Of a stretch of 28,657 bases of DNA, positions 1 through 10,300 are shown in pieces. The translations under genes and the position numbers were made by a program. Origin of the DNA: DALYLB01 sp046154695 (GTDB lineage Bacteria > Acidobacteriota > Blastocatellia > RBC074); contig JBJXFI010000253.1 in assembly GCA_046154695.1 (NCBI GenBank), positions 1-28,657 of the forward strand, written 5' to 3'. Each line of letters starts with the position of its first letter. Position 1 is the first letter of the stretch. Under the pieces are notes generated by a model, which was given only the letters and a program-made list of their open reading frames with translations, ran no database searches and had not been told where the DNA came from.

Positions 1-1098
1 CAGCCCTACCCCGCCATCCCCTGGGAGTCGATGAACCTGAAACAGTTCGACATCATCCCGAAATTCCTTTCGCCGCTCTTGAGCAGGATCGGCGGCGGCT
101 GGGGCACGTTCCGCATCATCCCGCTCGAATCGGGGCGCGGCTGCCCATACGGGTGCGAGTTCTGCACCGTCACCGGCTTTTTTGGAGATTCGATCCGGTT
201 TCGCAGCAACGAGTGCGTCGTCAATGAGCTGCTCCGCCTGAAGACCCGCGCCAAAAGCGAGCAGGGCCAGGTCGCCGTCTTTTTCATCGACGACAACTTC
301 GCGATCAACATCAAGCGAACCAAGTCCCTGCTGCGCGACATCATCGCCGCCGGCGCTCAGGTTTTTTGGACCGCGCAGATCAGCGCGAATCTGTTGAAGG
401 ACGAAGAGCTCGTGGATCTGATCGCCGCCGCCGGCGGCAAGTGGATCTTTATCGGCATGGAATCCCTCGACCCGGCCAACCTCGCCGACGTGAACAAGAA
501 TTTCAACAAACCCGCCGATTACGCGGCCGTGCTGGAACGTCTCGCGCAGAGAAACATTGTGGCGATCACGTCGTTTATTTTCGGGCTCGACAATGACACG
601 GTGGGCGTGGCGGACCGGACGCTGGGACAGATGCGCGAATGGCCGCCGGGATTGCCCGTCTTCGGTCAGTTGACCCCGTTCCCTTCGACCCCCTTGTACA
701 AGCGGTTGGCGGAGGCGGGGCGATTGACCCGGCCGAAGCACTGGCTCGATTTCGCCCCTTACAAGATGGCGCACACGCCTTTGAAAATTTCCATCGATGA
801 AGCGCAGGACGAAGTTTTCCAGGCCTGGACCGATTCGTACAGCCCGGCAGCCATTGAACGGGCCGTGGACGCGCTGGCGGAAAAACCGCTCTGGCTGCAA
901 ATCAGCATGTTCATCGGGCGGCTGAGCTTTCGCGGAATCTACTTCCCCCAAATGGGGCGGTGGGCCTGGCTGAAAACAACGGTGGCGAACCGGCGGACGA
1001 TATACAAACTGGTGCGCTCGGCACTCAGAGGAAGCGAAGCCCCGCGGCCGCGGACCGCTCCCCGCGTAATCCCGGAAGCGGAGGGCCAGGAGGTTTGA
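1..1098 (+). CDS. Radical SAM protein, B12-binding/DUF4070-like type (5' end outside window)
   Basis: The reading frame is open from the first base of the window, so the ATG at 31 is probably internal and the N-terminal part, where this family normally carries its cobalamin-binding domain, lies outside. The radical SAM iron-sulfur signature CPYGCEFC (CxxxCxxC) is encoded at 142-165. It is followed by the conserved family stretches FFIDDNFAIN, FIGMES and FIFGLDND, as in B12-dependent radical SAM proteins of the DUF4070 group. These enzymes use a [4Fe-4S] cluster and S-adenosylmethionine, often for methylation or ring/lipid chemistry; the reaction here cannot be told. The protein resembles the one encoded convergently at 1310-2845 in order of motifs but is clearly diverged from it (CTVTGFFG against CDIIEIYG after the cluster). 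The family call is firm and the substrate unknown. Confidence 0.88.
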   Translation, partial: QPYPAIPWESMNLKQFDIIPKFLSPLLSRIGGGWGTFRIIPLESGRGCPYGCEFCTVTGFFGDSIRFRSNECVVNELLRLKTRAKSEQGQVAVFFIDDNFAINIKRTKSLLRDIIAAGAQVFWTAQISANLLKDEELVDLIAAAGGKWIFIGMESLDPANLADVNKNFNKPADYAAVLERLAQRNIVAITSFIFGLDNDTVGVADRTLGQMREWPPGLPVFGQLTPFPSTPLYKRLAEAGRLTRPKHWLDFAPYKMAHTPLKISIDEAQDEVFQAWTDSYSPAAIERAVDALAEKPLWLQISMFIGRLSFRGIYFPQMGRWAWLKTTVANRRTIYKLVRSALRGSEAPRPRTAPRVIPEAEGQEV

Positions 1099-1178
1099 GC
1101 GCGTCGCGGCTGTTTCTTCATTCTCGCTTATGGCCGCTTGCATATGCGCGCGCCCTGGCCGCGTGATTCAGATGAGGA

Positions 1179-1245
1179 GAACGGAGCGGACGGAAATCAC
1201 GGAATCGACGAAGCCATACATCCAGGATTCCGTCTGTTCCGTTTT
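1179..1245. repeat. TTCCGT-rich imperfect inverted repeat between convergent genes
   Basis: The left arm (1179-1198) and right arm (1226-1245) are near reverse complements. Each carries two TTCCGT/ACGGAA hexamers 9 nt apart, and a further ACGGAA lies in the loop. It sits between two converging genes, so it could end transcription from both sides. Its internal hexamer periodicity also fits a dispersed intergenic repeat. No long T-run follows either arm closely except a pyrimidine-rich stretch at 1241-1257. Confidence 0.5.
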
Positions 1246-1309
1246 CCCTTCTTTTCTCGATGGCGAGTCGGTGGGATCTTCATTGAGCGGGGCCGCCGTC
1301 ATCGCGGCC

Positions 1310-2845
1310 TCACAACCCCGTCCCTCCGCGTCCGTCAAGTTCCCGCCGCGATTCCATGCCGCCGCCGGCCGGAAACACCGTCAGCTTGCGGAAGTGATAG
1401 CCGAGGGCGGCCAACCTGACGGCGGCGGCGAAATTATTCCGGTGCCGCCTGATGGCGATCCCCATATAGCGCCAGAATTCGCCGCGGGCGCTGTCGCGCA
1501 CGCCGAGCGCCAGCACGATGCGAAAGAGCGTCGCCACATCCCGTGCCAATCCGTCGCGCCGCGGCTCAGGCGTGCTGGCGGCGATCCGCTCCAGGCAATC
1601 GAGCGCGCGCTGGTAATATTCGCGCGGGCTGTAGATCGTTCGCAAAATGGTCTTGTAGCCGTCCATCAATCTTCCCGCGTCCATTTTCGGAATGAAATTC
1701 AATGATCCGTCGGTGTTGTTCCCGGAGCTGGTCGCAAGCAGCCGTCCTTCGCGCGCCAGCCTGCGCCACAGTTGCGTCTCGGGCAGGGCATTGAGCAGCC
1801 CGACCATGGCCAGCGGGATCGCGCTGGCGCGAATGAAATCGACCTGCCGATCGAAAATATCCTCCGGGTCATTGTCGAAGCCGACAATGAATCCGCCCAT
1901 CACCTCCATTCCGAAGCGCTGAATCTTTTTGACGGACGAAAGCAGGTCCTGCCGCGTGTTCTGGAGCTTTTGCGTCTCTTTCAGGCTCTCGGCCACCGGC
2001 GTCTCGATCCCCAGAAAAACACGCCGAAATCCCGCCCGCCGCATCCCGTCGAGCAGCTCATCGTCTTCGGCCAGGTTCACGCTCGCTTCCGTGATAAAAG
2101 AGAATGGATGGTTGTGCCGCTCCGACCACGCGGCCAGCTCGGGCAGGAGCTTTTTTACATTGCGCTTGTTGCCGATGAAATTATCATCGACCACAAAGAC
2201 CATTCCCCGCCAGCCCAGCCGCAGCAGGCTGTCGAGCTCGCTCAACACCTGCTCATTGGTCTTTGTGCGGGGCACGCGGCCATAGATTTCGATGATGTCG
2301 CAGAACTCGCACTGAAACGGGCAGCCGCGCGAATACTGCACCGACATCGCGCTGTATTTGCTTAGATCGGCGAGATGGAAGTCCGGAACGGGCGCGCCGG
2401 TCAGCGCCGGGCGCTCCGCGGCCTGGTAGACGCGCCTCGGCTCTCCGCGCTCGATGTCGCGCACGAATTCCGGCAGCGTGGTTTCCGCTTCGCCGAGGAA
2501 GATGTGATCCGCTTCCGGCATGTCCGCGGCGTTGGTCGTAATGTAGGGGCCGCCGATGACGACGCGCTTTCCGCGCGATTTACACGTTTCGACCACGCGC
2601 CGCAGCGAATCCTTCTGCACCAGCATGGCGCTGGCGAATACGATGTCCGCCCATTCTATGTCCGCAGGCTCCAACGGCTGAACGTTCAGATCCACCAATC
2701 TCCGCTTCCATGCGGCCGGCAGCTGCGCCGAGACCGTCAACAACCCGAGCGGTGGAAAGGCGGAGCGCTTCCTTTCGAATGAGAGCGCGTGGCTAAAACT
2801 CCAATAGGTTTCGGGAAATTCTGGATACACGAACAATATCTTCAT
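1310..2845 (-). CDS. B12-binding domain radical SAM protein, DUF4070 type
   Basis: This is a 511-residue protein with two visible parts. Residues 1-130 form a Rossmann-like cobalamin-binding domain (MKILFVYPEFPETYW start, then VVIGGPYIT near 95-103) without a DxHxxG motif, as usual for this group. A radical SAM core follows, with the cluster cysteines C175, C179 and C182 in CPFQCEFC, then IIEIYGRVPRTKT, FVVDDNFIGN and a GGFIVGFDND strand. The C-terminal part matches the DUF4070 extension. The architecture is shared with HpnP, the hopanoid C-2 methylase, and with many uncharacterised relatives; no hopanoid gene lies nearby, so HpnP is only one possibility. The start is the first ATG of a family-typical N-terminus, with a weak GAGG about 7 nt upstream. 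The gene is convergent with the related gene at 1-1098. Confidence 0.88.
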   Translation of the reverse strand: MKILFVYPEFPETYWSFSHALSFERKRSAFPPLGLLTVSAQLPAAWKRRLVDLNVQPLEPADIEWADIVFASAMLVQKDSLRRVVETCKSRGKRVVIGGPYITTNAADMPEADHIFLGEAETTLPEFVRDIERGEPRRVYQAAERPALTGAPVPDFHLADLSKYSAMSVQYSRGCPFQCEFCDIIEIYGRVPRTKTNEQVLSELDSLLRLGWRGMVFVVDDNFIGNKRNVKKLLPELAAWSERHNHPFSFITEASVNLAEDDELLDGMRRAGFRRVFLGIETPVAESLKETQKLQNTRQDLLSSVKKIQRFGMEVMGGFIVGFDNDPEDIFDRQVDFIRASAIPLAMVGLLNALPETQLWRRLAREGRLLATSSGNNTDGSLNFIPKMDAGRLMDGYKTILRTIYSPREYYQRALDCLERIAASTPEPRRDGLARDVATLFRIVLALGVRDSARGEFWRYMGIAIRRHRNNFAAAVRLAALGYHFRKLTVFPAGGGMESRRELDGRGGTGL

Positions 2846-3579
2846 CTTCGGCCTCTGGACACTCTCCGCCGTGACTCCCCTGCTGCATTCCGGATCACTT
2901 CTTCGTCGCGCGGCGGTGAAGAAGTCGAGCCGAGCCCGTCAAAGGTTCTTTGGCGTGGTGCGCGTTATGAATGTGAGCTATGCGATTCAGATAGTCCGGA
3001 TAATCCCAGAGGAGCTGATGAATAGAGTGAGCCATGCTCAGTTCTCATTCACCATACGCCTGATGCGGGGTGCAGTCAAACGAGGGAAATATCCAACAAT
3101 TTTCTTTTTTCCATTGAGTGGCTCCGTGCAAAGCGCTCCGGCAACAGGTAATGAATAATGCCGGATGGAAAATGACAACTGATCCGGGTGGCAGCTCTCC
3201 GAAGCGGCCCACTAATGTGTTGTGAGACGGCCGCGGACGCCATCCGCCTTGCATTTTCCCCGAATTTAGCGCATTGTCCCTTCAGTTCATTCCTTCATTA
3301 ATACCGCTACGGCAACGCGTTTCTGTCTTTACGATGTTAGGGCGGGATAACAAATCAGGTCGGGAACCGGCGAATTCTCATGTGAGGTACTGCTCCGCAG
3401 GGCGGCCGAAATCAGGCCTTCGCCGCCACCGCACTTCGAAGCCACCTTAATTCGAAGCCACTCTCAATCCTCTTTCTGGGGGAAGGAACTCGCCTGGAGG
3501 AAGCGGATTCGTCGCGGACCGCCCGCCTGAGAAGCGGCAAATTGTCATTTTCCGTCAATGTGGAAAGGTAGGAACTTTT
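2846..3579. other. Long intergenic region between divergently transcribed genes
   Basis: About 730 bp separate the radical SAM gene (leftward) from the small zinc-ribbon gene (rightward). The short open frames here have no recognisable protein features. Visible structures are a perfect 8-bp hairpin (ACTTCTTC at 2897-2904, GAAGAAGT at 2918-2925) and the direct repeat at 3435-3461. The stretch 3080-3340 is less GC-rich than its surroundings. A decayed gene or an RNA gene cannot be excluded. Confidence 0.5.
3435..3461. repeat. Tandem 11-bp direct repeat TTCGAAGCCAC
   Basis: Two identical copies of TTCGAAGCCAC (3435-3445 and 3451-3461) are offset by 16 bp, about one and a half helical turns. Each begins with the palindrome TTCGAA. 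The pair lies about 120 bp before the start of the zinc-ribbon gene at 3580, where a transcription factor could bind as two protomers. No other copy was noticed in the window. Confidence 0.45.
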
Positions 3580-3936
3580 ATGGAGCAACATCAACACGCT
3601 GTCGGTGATCGGGTTGAACAATTGTGCATGGTCTGCGGCGAAGAGAAAGGCCACGTGGTGGCCTCGCTCGGCAAACGGGGCCAGATTACGCGCGTGACCT
3701 GCCCGCAATGCAGCACGCAGGGAAGATTCAAGAGCAGCAAAATAGAGAAAGAGAAACGAATGCCCGTGGGAGACAGCCCCCCCTATGACTGGACACGCAC
3801 GTATCGCAAGGGACAGGTGATGCTGCATCCGACCTTCGGACCGGGCGAGGTGACGGCCGTGATCGAGCCGAAAAAGATCGACGTGCTCTTCTCGGATCGT
3901 GTCCGCCGGCTGATTCATGCCCGGGATCGGTCGTAA
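3580..3936 (+). CDS. Small zinc-ribbon protein with UvrD/PcrA-like Tudor tail
   Basis: This is a 118-residue protein with two parts. Residues 16-44 hold four cysteines as CMVC and CPQC (C16, C19, C41, C44), a zinc-ribbon spacing. Residues 73-115 read YRKGQVMLHPTFGPGEVTAV followed by IDVLFSDRVRRLIHAR. This pattern (G-x-V-x-HPxFGxGxV ... VxFxxGxxxL) resembles the C-terminal Tudor-like domain of UvrD/PcrA helicases, known to contact RNA polymerase, and more distantly CarD-type domains. An RNA-polymerase- or nucleic-acid-binding role is an inference. AGGTAGG at 3566-3572 gives a ribosome site 7 nt before the ATG. The gene stands alone: the upstream neighbour diverges and the giant gene downstream has its own promoter. 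Confidence 0.75.
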   Translation: MEQHQHAVGDRVEQLCMVCGEEKGHVVASLGKRGQITRVTCPQCSTQGRFKSSKIEKEKRMPVGDSPPYDWTRTYRKGQVMLHPTFGPGEVTAVIEPKKIDVLFSDRVRRLIHARDRS

Positions 3937-3970
3937 GCGCCGGCCGCGGAGCCGGAGAGCGATGCTTACG
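3932..3970 (+). terminator. Possible hairpin overlapping the stop codon
   Basis: CGTAAGC (3932-3938) and GCTTACG (3964-3970) are exact reverse complements flanking a GC-rich loop with further GCCGG pairing. The left arm contains the TAA stop of the zinc-ribbon gene. There is no T-run after it, so intrinsic termination would be weak. Confidence 0.3.
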
Positions 3971-4323
3971 TTGCAGCGACCGGTGTTTCATAACACTCGA
4001 CTCTCGGCTCAATTTTTGTCACCTGCGGCGGAATCACGGCCAGGCGCCGATGCTCCCCGGCATTGATCCGATCACGCTTTCGAAGCTCAGCCTCGGGAAG
4101 AGTGGCCCTTCCTCCCCGCCGCGACAGCAAATGCCAGTGGCGCGCATTATTGTGGCTGGCCTTTCGCCCTCGCCTCCCCGCCTGTCAAACCGACTGCGAC
4201 AGCGTCTCGACTTCCTGTGTTTTTTTCGTCGAGGGCAGTCTCTTTTTTCACACCACCAGTCCACGGCTTGTGTTTGCCGCGCGAGAGGCCGAGCGGCATT
4301 CCAGAATCTTGTCCCAACTCGTT
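3971..4323. other. Intergenic region before the glucan synthase
   Basis: About 350 bp hold no convincing gene. The frames open here on both strands lack protein features. Two pyrimidine runs (TTTTTTT near 4220 and TTTTTT near 4244) stand out. Apart from the -10 box at the right end, no regulatory site could be assigned. Confidence 0.4.
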
Positions 4324-4329
4324 TATAAT
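4324..4329 (+). promoter_or_regulatory. Perfect -10 hexamer 7 nt from the ATG of the glucan synthase
   Basis: TATAAT occurs at 4324-4329 and the ATG begins at 4337, exactly where transcription would be expected to start. No good -35 box lies at the usual distance (TTCCAG with a 19-bp spacer is the nearest) and no Shine-Dalgarno sequence precedes the ATG. This arrangement is typical of leaderless mRNAs. The in-frame ATG at 4328 runs into TGA after two codons, so it cannot be the start. Confidence 0.5.
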
Positions 4330-4336
4330 GGAATGA

Positions 4337-7300
4337 ATGAACCGTATTAGAACCAGTAATGAGAGCGTCCTGGCAGTGCCGGGCAAATGGAGCGATGAAG
4401 AGCCGATTCGGGCGGAGTTATTCAGTGTCGAGAGACTGGAACAATATGCAATCACGCTGGCGTCTGAACATCAGGTAAGCGACAGGCCGCAGCGCGGCCG
4501 TCTGCTGCTCCCGCGTTTTGAAGAAAATGGGCGCCGGCTTACGGCCGCGTACCAGGTGCTTGTTAAGGCGACTCTCGCGGGACAATCCATCTCCCCCGCC
4601 GCCGAATGGCTGATTGATAATTTCCATATCGTCGAGGAACAACTTCGCCAGATCCGGCAAGACCTGCCGCAAAGTTTCTATTATCAATTGCCCAAACTCA
4701 CCATGGGCGAAATGCGCGGATACCCGCGCATCTACTCCATCGCCTTCGCCTTTGTCGCCCATAGCGACAGCCGCTTTGATGGCGACGCGCTCCAGCGTTT
4801 TATTCGCGCATATCAACAGGCCACATCGCTGACGATTGGCGAATTGTGGGCGGTGGCGATCACCCTGCGGCTCGCTCTGGTCGAGAATCTCAGGCGTTTG
4901 ACGGAGCGCGTCGTTGCGGCGCGCGAGGACCGCGAAGAAGCGGACGCCCTTGCCGATATTCTGTTGACCGCGACAGACGAGCAGCAAAAAAACTCTGTTG
5001 CCGAGATTATTCAACGCCTGGGAACACGCAAACAGACTGGCCGGGCGTTCATCGTGCAGTTGACGCAGCGCTTGCGAGATCAGGACCCGGACGTGATGCC
5101 GCTTGTTGAATGGATCGAGAACCAGGTGCATCACCAGGGACAAAGCATCGAACAGATTGTTCAGGTTGAACATCAGCGGCAAGCCGCATCGCAAGTGACA
5201 GTCGGCAACATCATTACCAGCATGAGGCAGCTATCGGCCTTCGACTGGCCGTTGTTTGTCGAAAGCGTCAGCCTCACCGAACCGATTCTGGCAGCCGATC
5301 CGGCGGGCATCTATCCGCTGATGGACTTTGCCACGCGCGACCGGTATCGCCACGTCATCGAACGCGTCGCCAGACGCACACGCGCTCCCGAGCTCGAGGT
5401 CGCGCGCCGCGCCGTCGAACTGGCGGCGCAATCCGATGGGCGCGATCCGCAGCCGCAGGTGCAGGCGCACCTTGGCTACTATCTCATTGACGACGGGCTC
5501 GCCCGTTTGGAGCGTGAATTTCAGTACCGGCCCACGCTCGGCGAACGTGCGCAACGCGCGGCGCTGGCTCACCCGATGCTCTTTTATCTGACGGCCCTCA
5601 CGATCCCCGCCGGCTTGTTCCTGTCGCTGCTCGTTTCTCTCGCCGCCCATGGCGGCGCAGCCGCGGGCGGCCAGCTCGCCGTCGCGCTGGCAGGATTGAT
5701 TCCCGCCACGGATCTCGCGGTCAGTGTACTCAACTGGACCGTGACGCATGCGTTCCCCCCCCGCATCCTGCCGAAGATGGACGCGGAAGCCTGCGTGCCG
5801 GCGGAGGCGCGCACGATGATCGTCATGCCGACGATGTTGACGAGCACGGAAGTCGCGGCGGAGTTGGTGGAAAAACTCGAGATCCATTTTCTCGCCAATC
5901 AAGAGAAGGAATTCTATTTCGCGCTGCTCACCGATTTCGCCGACGCGCCGATGGAAGAGATGCCGGACGACCGCGTGTTGCTGGAAACGGCCCTGGACGG
6001 CATCGCCAGACTGAACGCGCGCTATCCGCCGAACGGATCACAGGAGAGCCGGCTTGACGGCGAACAAAACGCCCCCGCGGCAAAGCGCTTTCATCTCTTT
6101 CATCGCCGCCGTCAGTGGAACGAAACGGAAGGCAAATGGATCGGCTGGGAGCGAAAGCGCGGCAAATTGGAGGAGTTCAATCTCCTTCTGCGCGGCGCGA
6201 CCAATACGAGTTTTGTGGTCGCCGACGCCGCCTTGCCGGCCGGCATCTGCTACGTCATCACGCTCGATTCCGACACGCAACTGCCGCACGACGCGGCGCG
6301 TAAACTGGTTGCGATAATCAGGCATCCGCTCAATCGGGCGCAATTCGATTCAGGCGCGAGGCGCGTCGTGCGTGGGTACGGCGTGTTGCAGCCGCGCATC
6401 AGCGTCACGCTGGAAAGCGGCGCCCGCTCGCGTTTCGCTCGCATTCTGTCCGGCAACACCGGCATTGACCCGTACAGCACGGCCGCCTCCGACGTGTATC
6501 AAGACCTTTTCGCTGAAGGCAGTTTTACCGGCAAGGGATTGTATGACGTGGACGCTTTTCAGTCGTCGATGGACGGACGCGTGCCGGACAATTCACTTCT
6601 CAGCCATGATCTATTCGAGGGGCTGTATGCCCGCGCCGCGCTGGTGACGGACCTCGAACTGCTGGATGATCATCCGGCGCATTATGACACCTACGCGAAA
6701 CGCGGACACCGATGGACGCGCGGCGATTGGCAGATCGCGCGCTGGCTGCTGCCGTGCGTTCCGAGCAAGGATGGAGCATCGGTTCGCAGCAAACTGCCGC
6801 TGATTTCCCGCTGGAAGATTTTCGACAACCTGCGGCGCAGCCTGGTCGCGCCGTCGTTGCTCCTTTGGCTGATTGCGGCGTGGACGATCCTGCCGGGAGC
6901 ATCCTGGTGGTGGACCTTGTTCGCGATCGTCGTGGTCGGCTTTCCGGTCTACGCCCATGTCACGACCAGCCTGTTTTCGCATCCGCGCGGCGTGCCATGG
7001 ACAAGTTACTTCTGGCACGTCTGGAGTGATTTCAGCACAAACACCAAACAGGTGGCATTAACGCTGGCATTTCTGCCGCATCAGGCCTGGTTGATGCTTG
7101 ACGCGATCGCGCGGGTCGCGTATCGCAAACTGGTTTCAGGCAAACATCTGCTGGAATGGGTGACGGCGGCGCAAACGGAAAGCGGCAGCCGCCACGATTG
7201 CGCGGCGTTCTGGCGTCTGATGTATCCCGTCACGCTGTTTGCAATCCTTGCGGCAGCGCTGGCGGGCATGCTTCGCCCTCATTCATTTCTGCTCGCGTCA

Positions 7301-10300
7301 CCGTTCCTGCTGGCGTGGGCGGTGTCGCCGCTGCTGGCATACGTTGTCAGCCGCGACATTGTTTCCCTGAAGGAAGCGAGCCGCGAGTTCAGCCCCGACC
7401 AACTGCAGGCAATGCGCCTGATCGCGCGGCGCACCTGGCGTTTTTTTGAAACATTCGTCAGCGCTGACGATCACTGGCTGCCGCCGGATAATTTTCAGGA
7501 GGACCCCCGCCCATTCATCGCGCACCGCACCTCGCCCACGAACATCGGCCTGCTGCTGCTCTCAACGGCAGCTGCGCGCGATTTTGGGTATCTCGGGTTG
7601 CTGGAAATAATCGAGCGCCTCGAACTCACGTTCGCCTCGCTTGGGAAGCTGGAAAAATTTCAGGGCCACCTGTTCAACTGGTATGACACGCGGACGCTGG
7701 CGCCGCTGGATCCGCAATACATTTCGACAGTGGACAGCGGAAATCTCGCCGCGCACCTCATCGCTCTCAAACAGGCGGCGATCGAGTTGCCGGAGCAGAA
7801 AATATTCGACGCGCGCCTGCTCCGGGGGTTGAGGGACACGCTGCTGCTGGCGCGGGAGGAAGTGAAACGGATCGACGCAAGCGCAAATATCAGCGGGGGA
7901 CGCTCGCAGGTCGTTACCGCCAGGGAATTGAACAAGGAGGTCGAAGCTTGCATCGCGCTGGTCGAGGCGATGACCGGCGCGCCTGAAGAACGAATGGCCA
8001 ATTCAGGCGAGTGGGCGAATCTTTTTACTGAACTGACGGCGCGCGCAGGCGAAGCCGAGGACATCGCGCATGCGATGGAGCAGGAACGCGGGACGAATAC
8101 GACGGAGGATTTCACGGAATTTCATCACTGGATCGCGCTGCTGCTCAATCAGGCGCGCGCTGCGCGACGCGATTTCGATGCGCTCATCCCCTGGGAAGAA
8201 CAATCGGCGACTCATCTCACGCCGCTCATCGAACGCGCCGCGCCGCATCTGCTCGCGCGATGGCAGACAATCGCCGAAAGAATCCGCCATGTGCCGACCA
8301 TCGGGGAAATTGACGAGCTTTTCCCGCTGGTCCTTGCCGAAATCGCGGCGATGGCAGCCGAACTCGAAACGCTGGAGCCTCCTGAACGCGATGCGCCGCT
8401 TCGGGGGCTCGACACACTGGCGGCACTGATCCGGCGGGCCGCGAACGCGGCCGGGGAATTTCGGCGCCGGGCGGCCGCGCTGGCACACGCATGCGACGCG
8501 CTGATCGAAGCGATGGACTTCCGTTTTCTTTTTGATGAGGGCCGCAAACTATTCGTCATCGGCTACAACGTCTCTGACGGCCGGCGCGATAACTCGTATT
8601 ACGACCTGCTTGCGTCGGAATCCCGTCTTGCCAGTCTGGTCGCCATTGCGAAAGGCGACGCGTCGCAGCAACACTGGTTTCGCCTGGGCAGGCAATTGAC
8701 GCAAGTTGACGGGGCCGGGCGCGCGCTGGTTTCGTGGACGGCGACGATGTTCGAGTATCTGATGCCGCTGCTGGTGACGCGCGATTATCCCGAGACGCTG
8801 CTTGACCAGACGTATAAATCCGTCGTCGCCCGGCAGATTGCATACGGCCGCGAACACAATGTGCCGTGGGGCGTTTCCGAGTCAGCTTACAACGCGCGGG
8901 ATCTGCACTTCAATTTTCAGTACGGCCCGTTCGGCGTGCCGGGGCTGGGGTTGAAGCGCGGCCTCAGCCATGACCTGGTGATCGCGCCTTACGCGACGCT
9001 GTTGGCCTTGATGGTCCATCCCCGCGAAGCGCTGCAAAATCTGCAGCGGCTGGAGCAGGCCGGCGCGATGGCGCGCTTTGGATTTTATGAGGCGATCGAT
9101 TACACGCCCAAGCGCCTGCCGAAAAACCAGAAACAGGCCGTGATCAAATCCTTCATGGCTCATCACCAGGGGATGGGCCTGGTTGCGCTCGACAACGTGC
9201 TGCACAGGGATGTGATGCAGCAGCGTTTTCACGCCGATCCGTTGATTCAGGCGACGGAGTTGTTGCTGCAGGAGCGCATTCCGCAGGACGGCCCCACGGT
9301 TCATCTGCGCACGGAAGAGGTGCTGGCAGACCGCGTCATCACCACCTTGACCACACCGCTCGCCGCCAGCCACAGCTCACCGGAATTACCCACGCCGCTC
9401 ACACATCTGATTTCAAACGGTGTCTACTCCGTGATGGTGACAACCGCGGGAGGAGGCTCTTCGATGTGCGTCGGCCCTTCTGAAATGCGCCTGGCCGTGA
9501 CGCGCTGGCGCGAGGACGTCACGCGCGACAACTGGGGCAGCTTTTGTTATTTGCGCGATGTGCAAAGCGGCTCGCTCTGGTCAACGGGCTATCAGCCGAC
9601 CCGTCAGCCGGCGGCGCGCCCGCCGCAGAACTACGAAGTGACGTTCACGGAAGAGCGCGCGGTGTTCAAACGCCTGGACGCGGGCATCCTGACACAGACG
9701 GACATCGTCGTTTCTCCGGAAGACAACGCCGAGGTGCGCTGCGTCACGATCACGAACCGTTCGCCGCGCGTGCGTGAAATCGAATTGACCAGCTATGCGG
9801 AAATCGTGCTGGCAACGCCCGCCGCCGACGCCGCGCACCAGGCGTTCAGCAACCTGTTCATCGAAACGGAGTTCATCGCCGAAGAGAATGCGCTCGTCGC
9901 GCGGCGGCGGCCGCGCTCGCCGGACGACCCCACAATCTTCGCCGTCCACACGATTGCGGTCGAAGGCGAGACCGTCGGCGCCGTACAGTACGAAACAAGC
10001 CGGCCGCGATTCCTGGGGCGCGGGCATGACGTGAGCGCGCCCCTCGCCGTAATAGAAGATCGCCCTCTGTCAAACTCCGTCGGCACAGTCCTGGACCCGA
10101 TCTTCAGCCTGCGCCGGCGCGTGCGCCTGAAACCGAACGAGACCGCCCGCATCACCTTCTCGACCGCCGTCGCATATTCGCGCGAACATATTCTGATGCT
10201 GGCCGACAAGTATCACGACGTAAGCATCTTTGAACGCGTCGAGCGGATGGCGTGGACGAAAGCGCAGATCGAGATGCGCCATTTGAACATCACGCCGAGT

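Noticed and set aside
3045..3254. Minus-strand frame of 69 codons with GELPPGSVVIFHPALF
   Set aside because: The segment looks protein-like for a few residues, but the frame is short, lacks a ribosome site and matches no family that I recognise.
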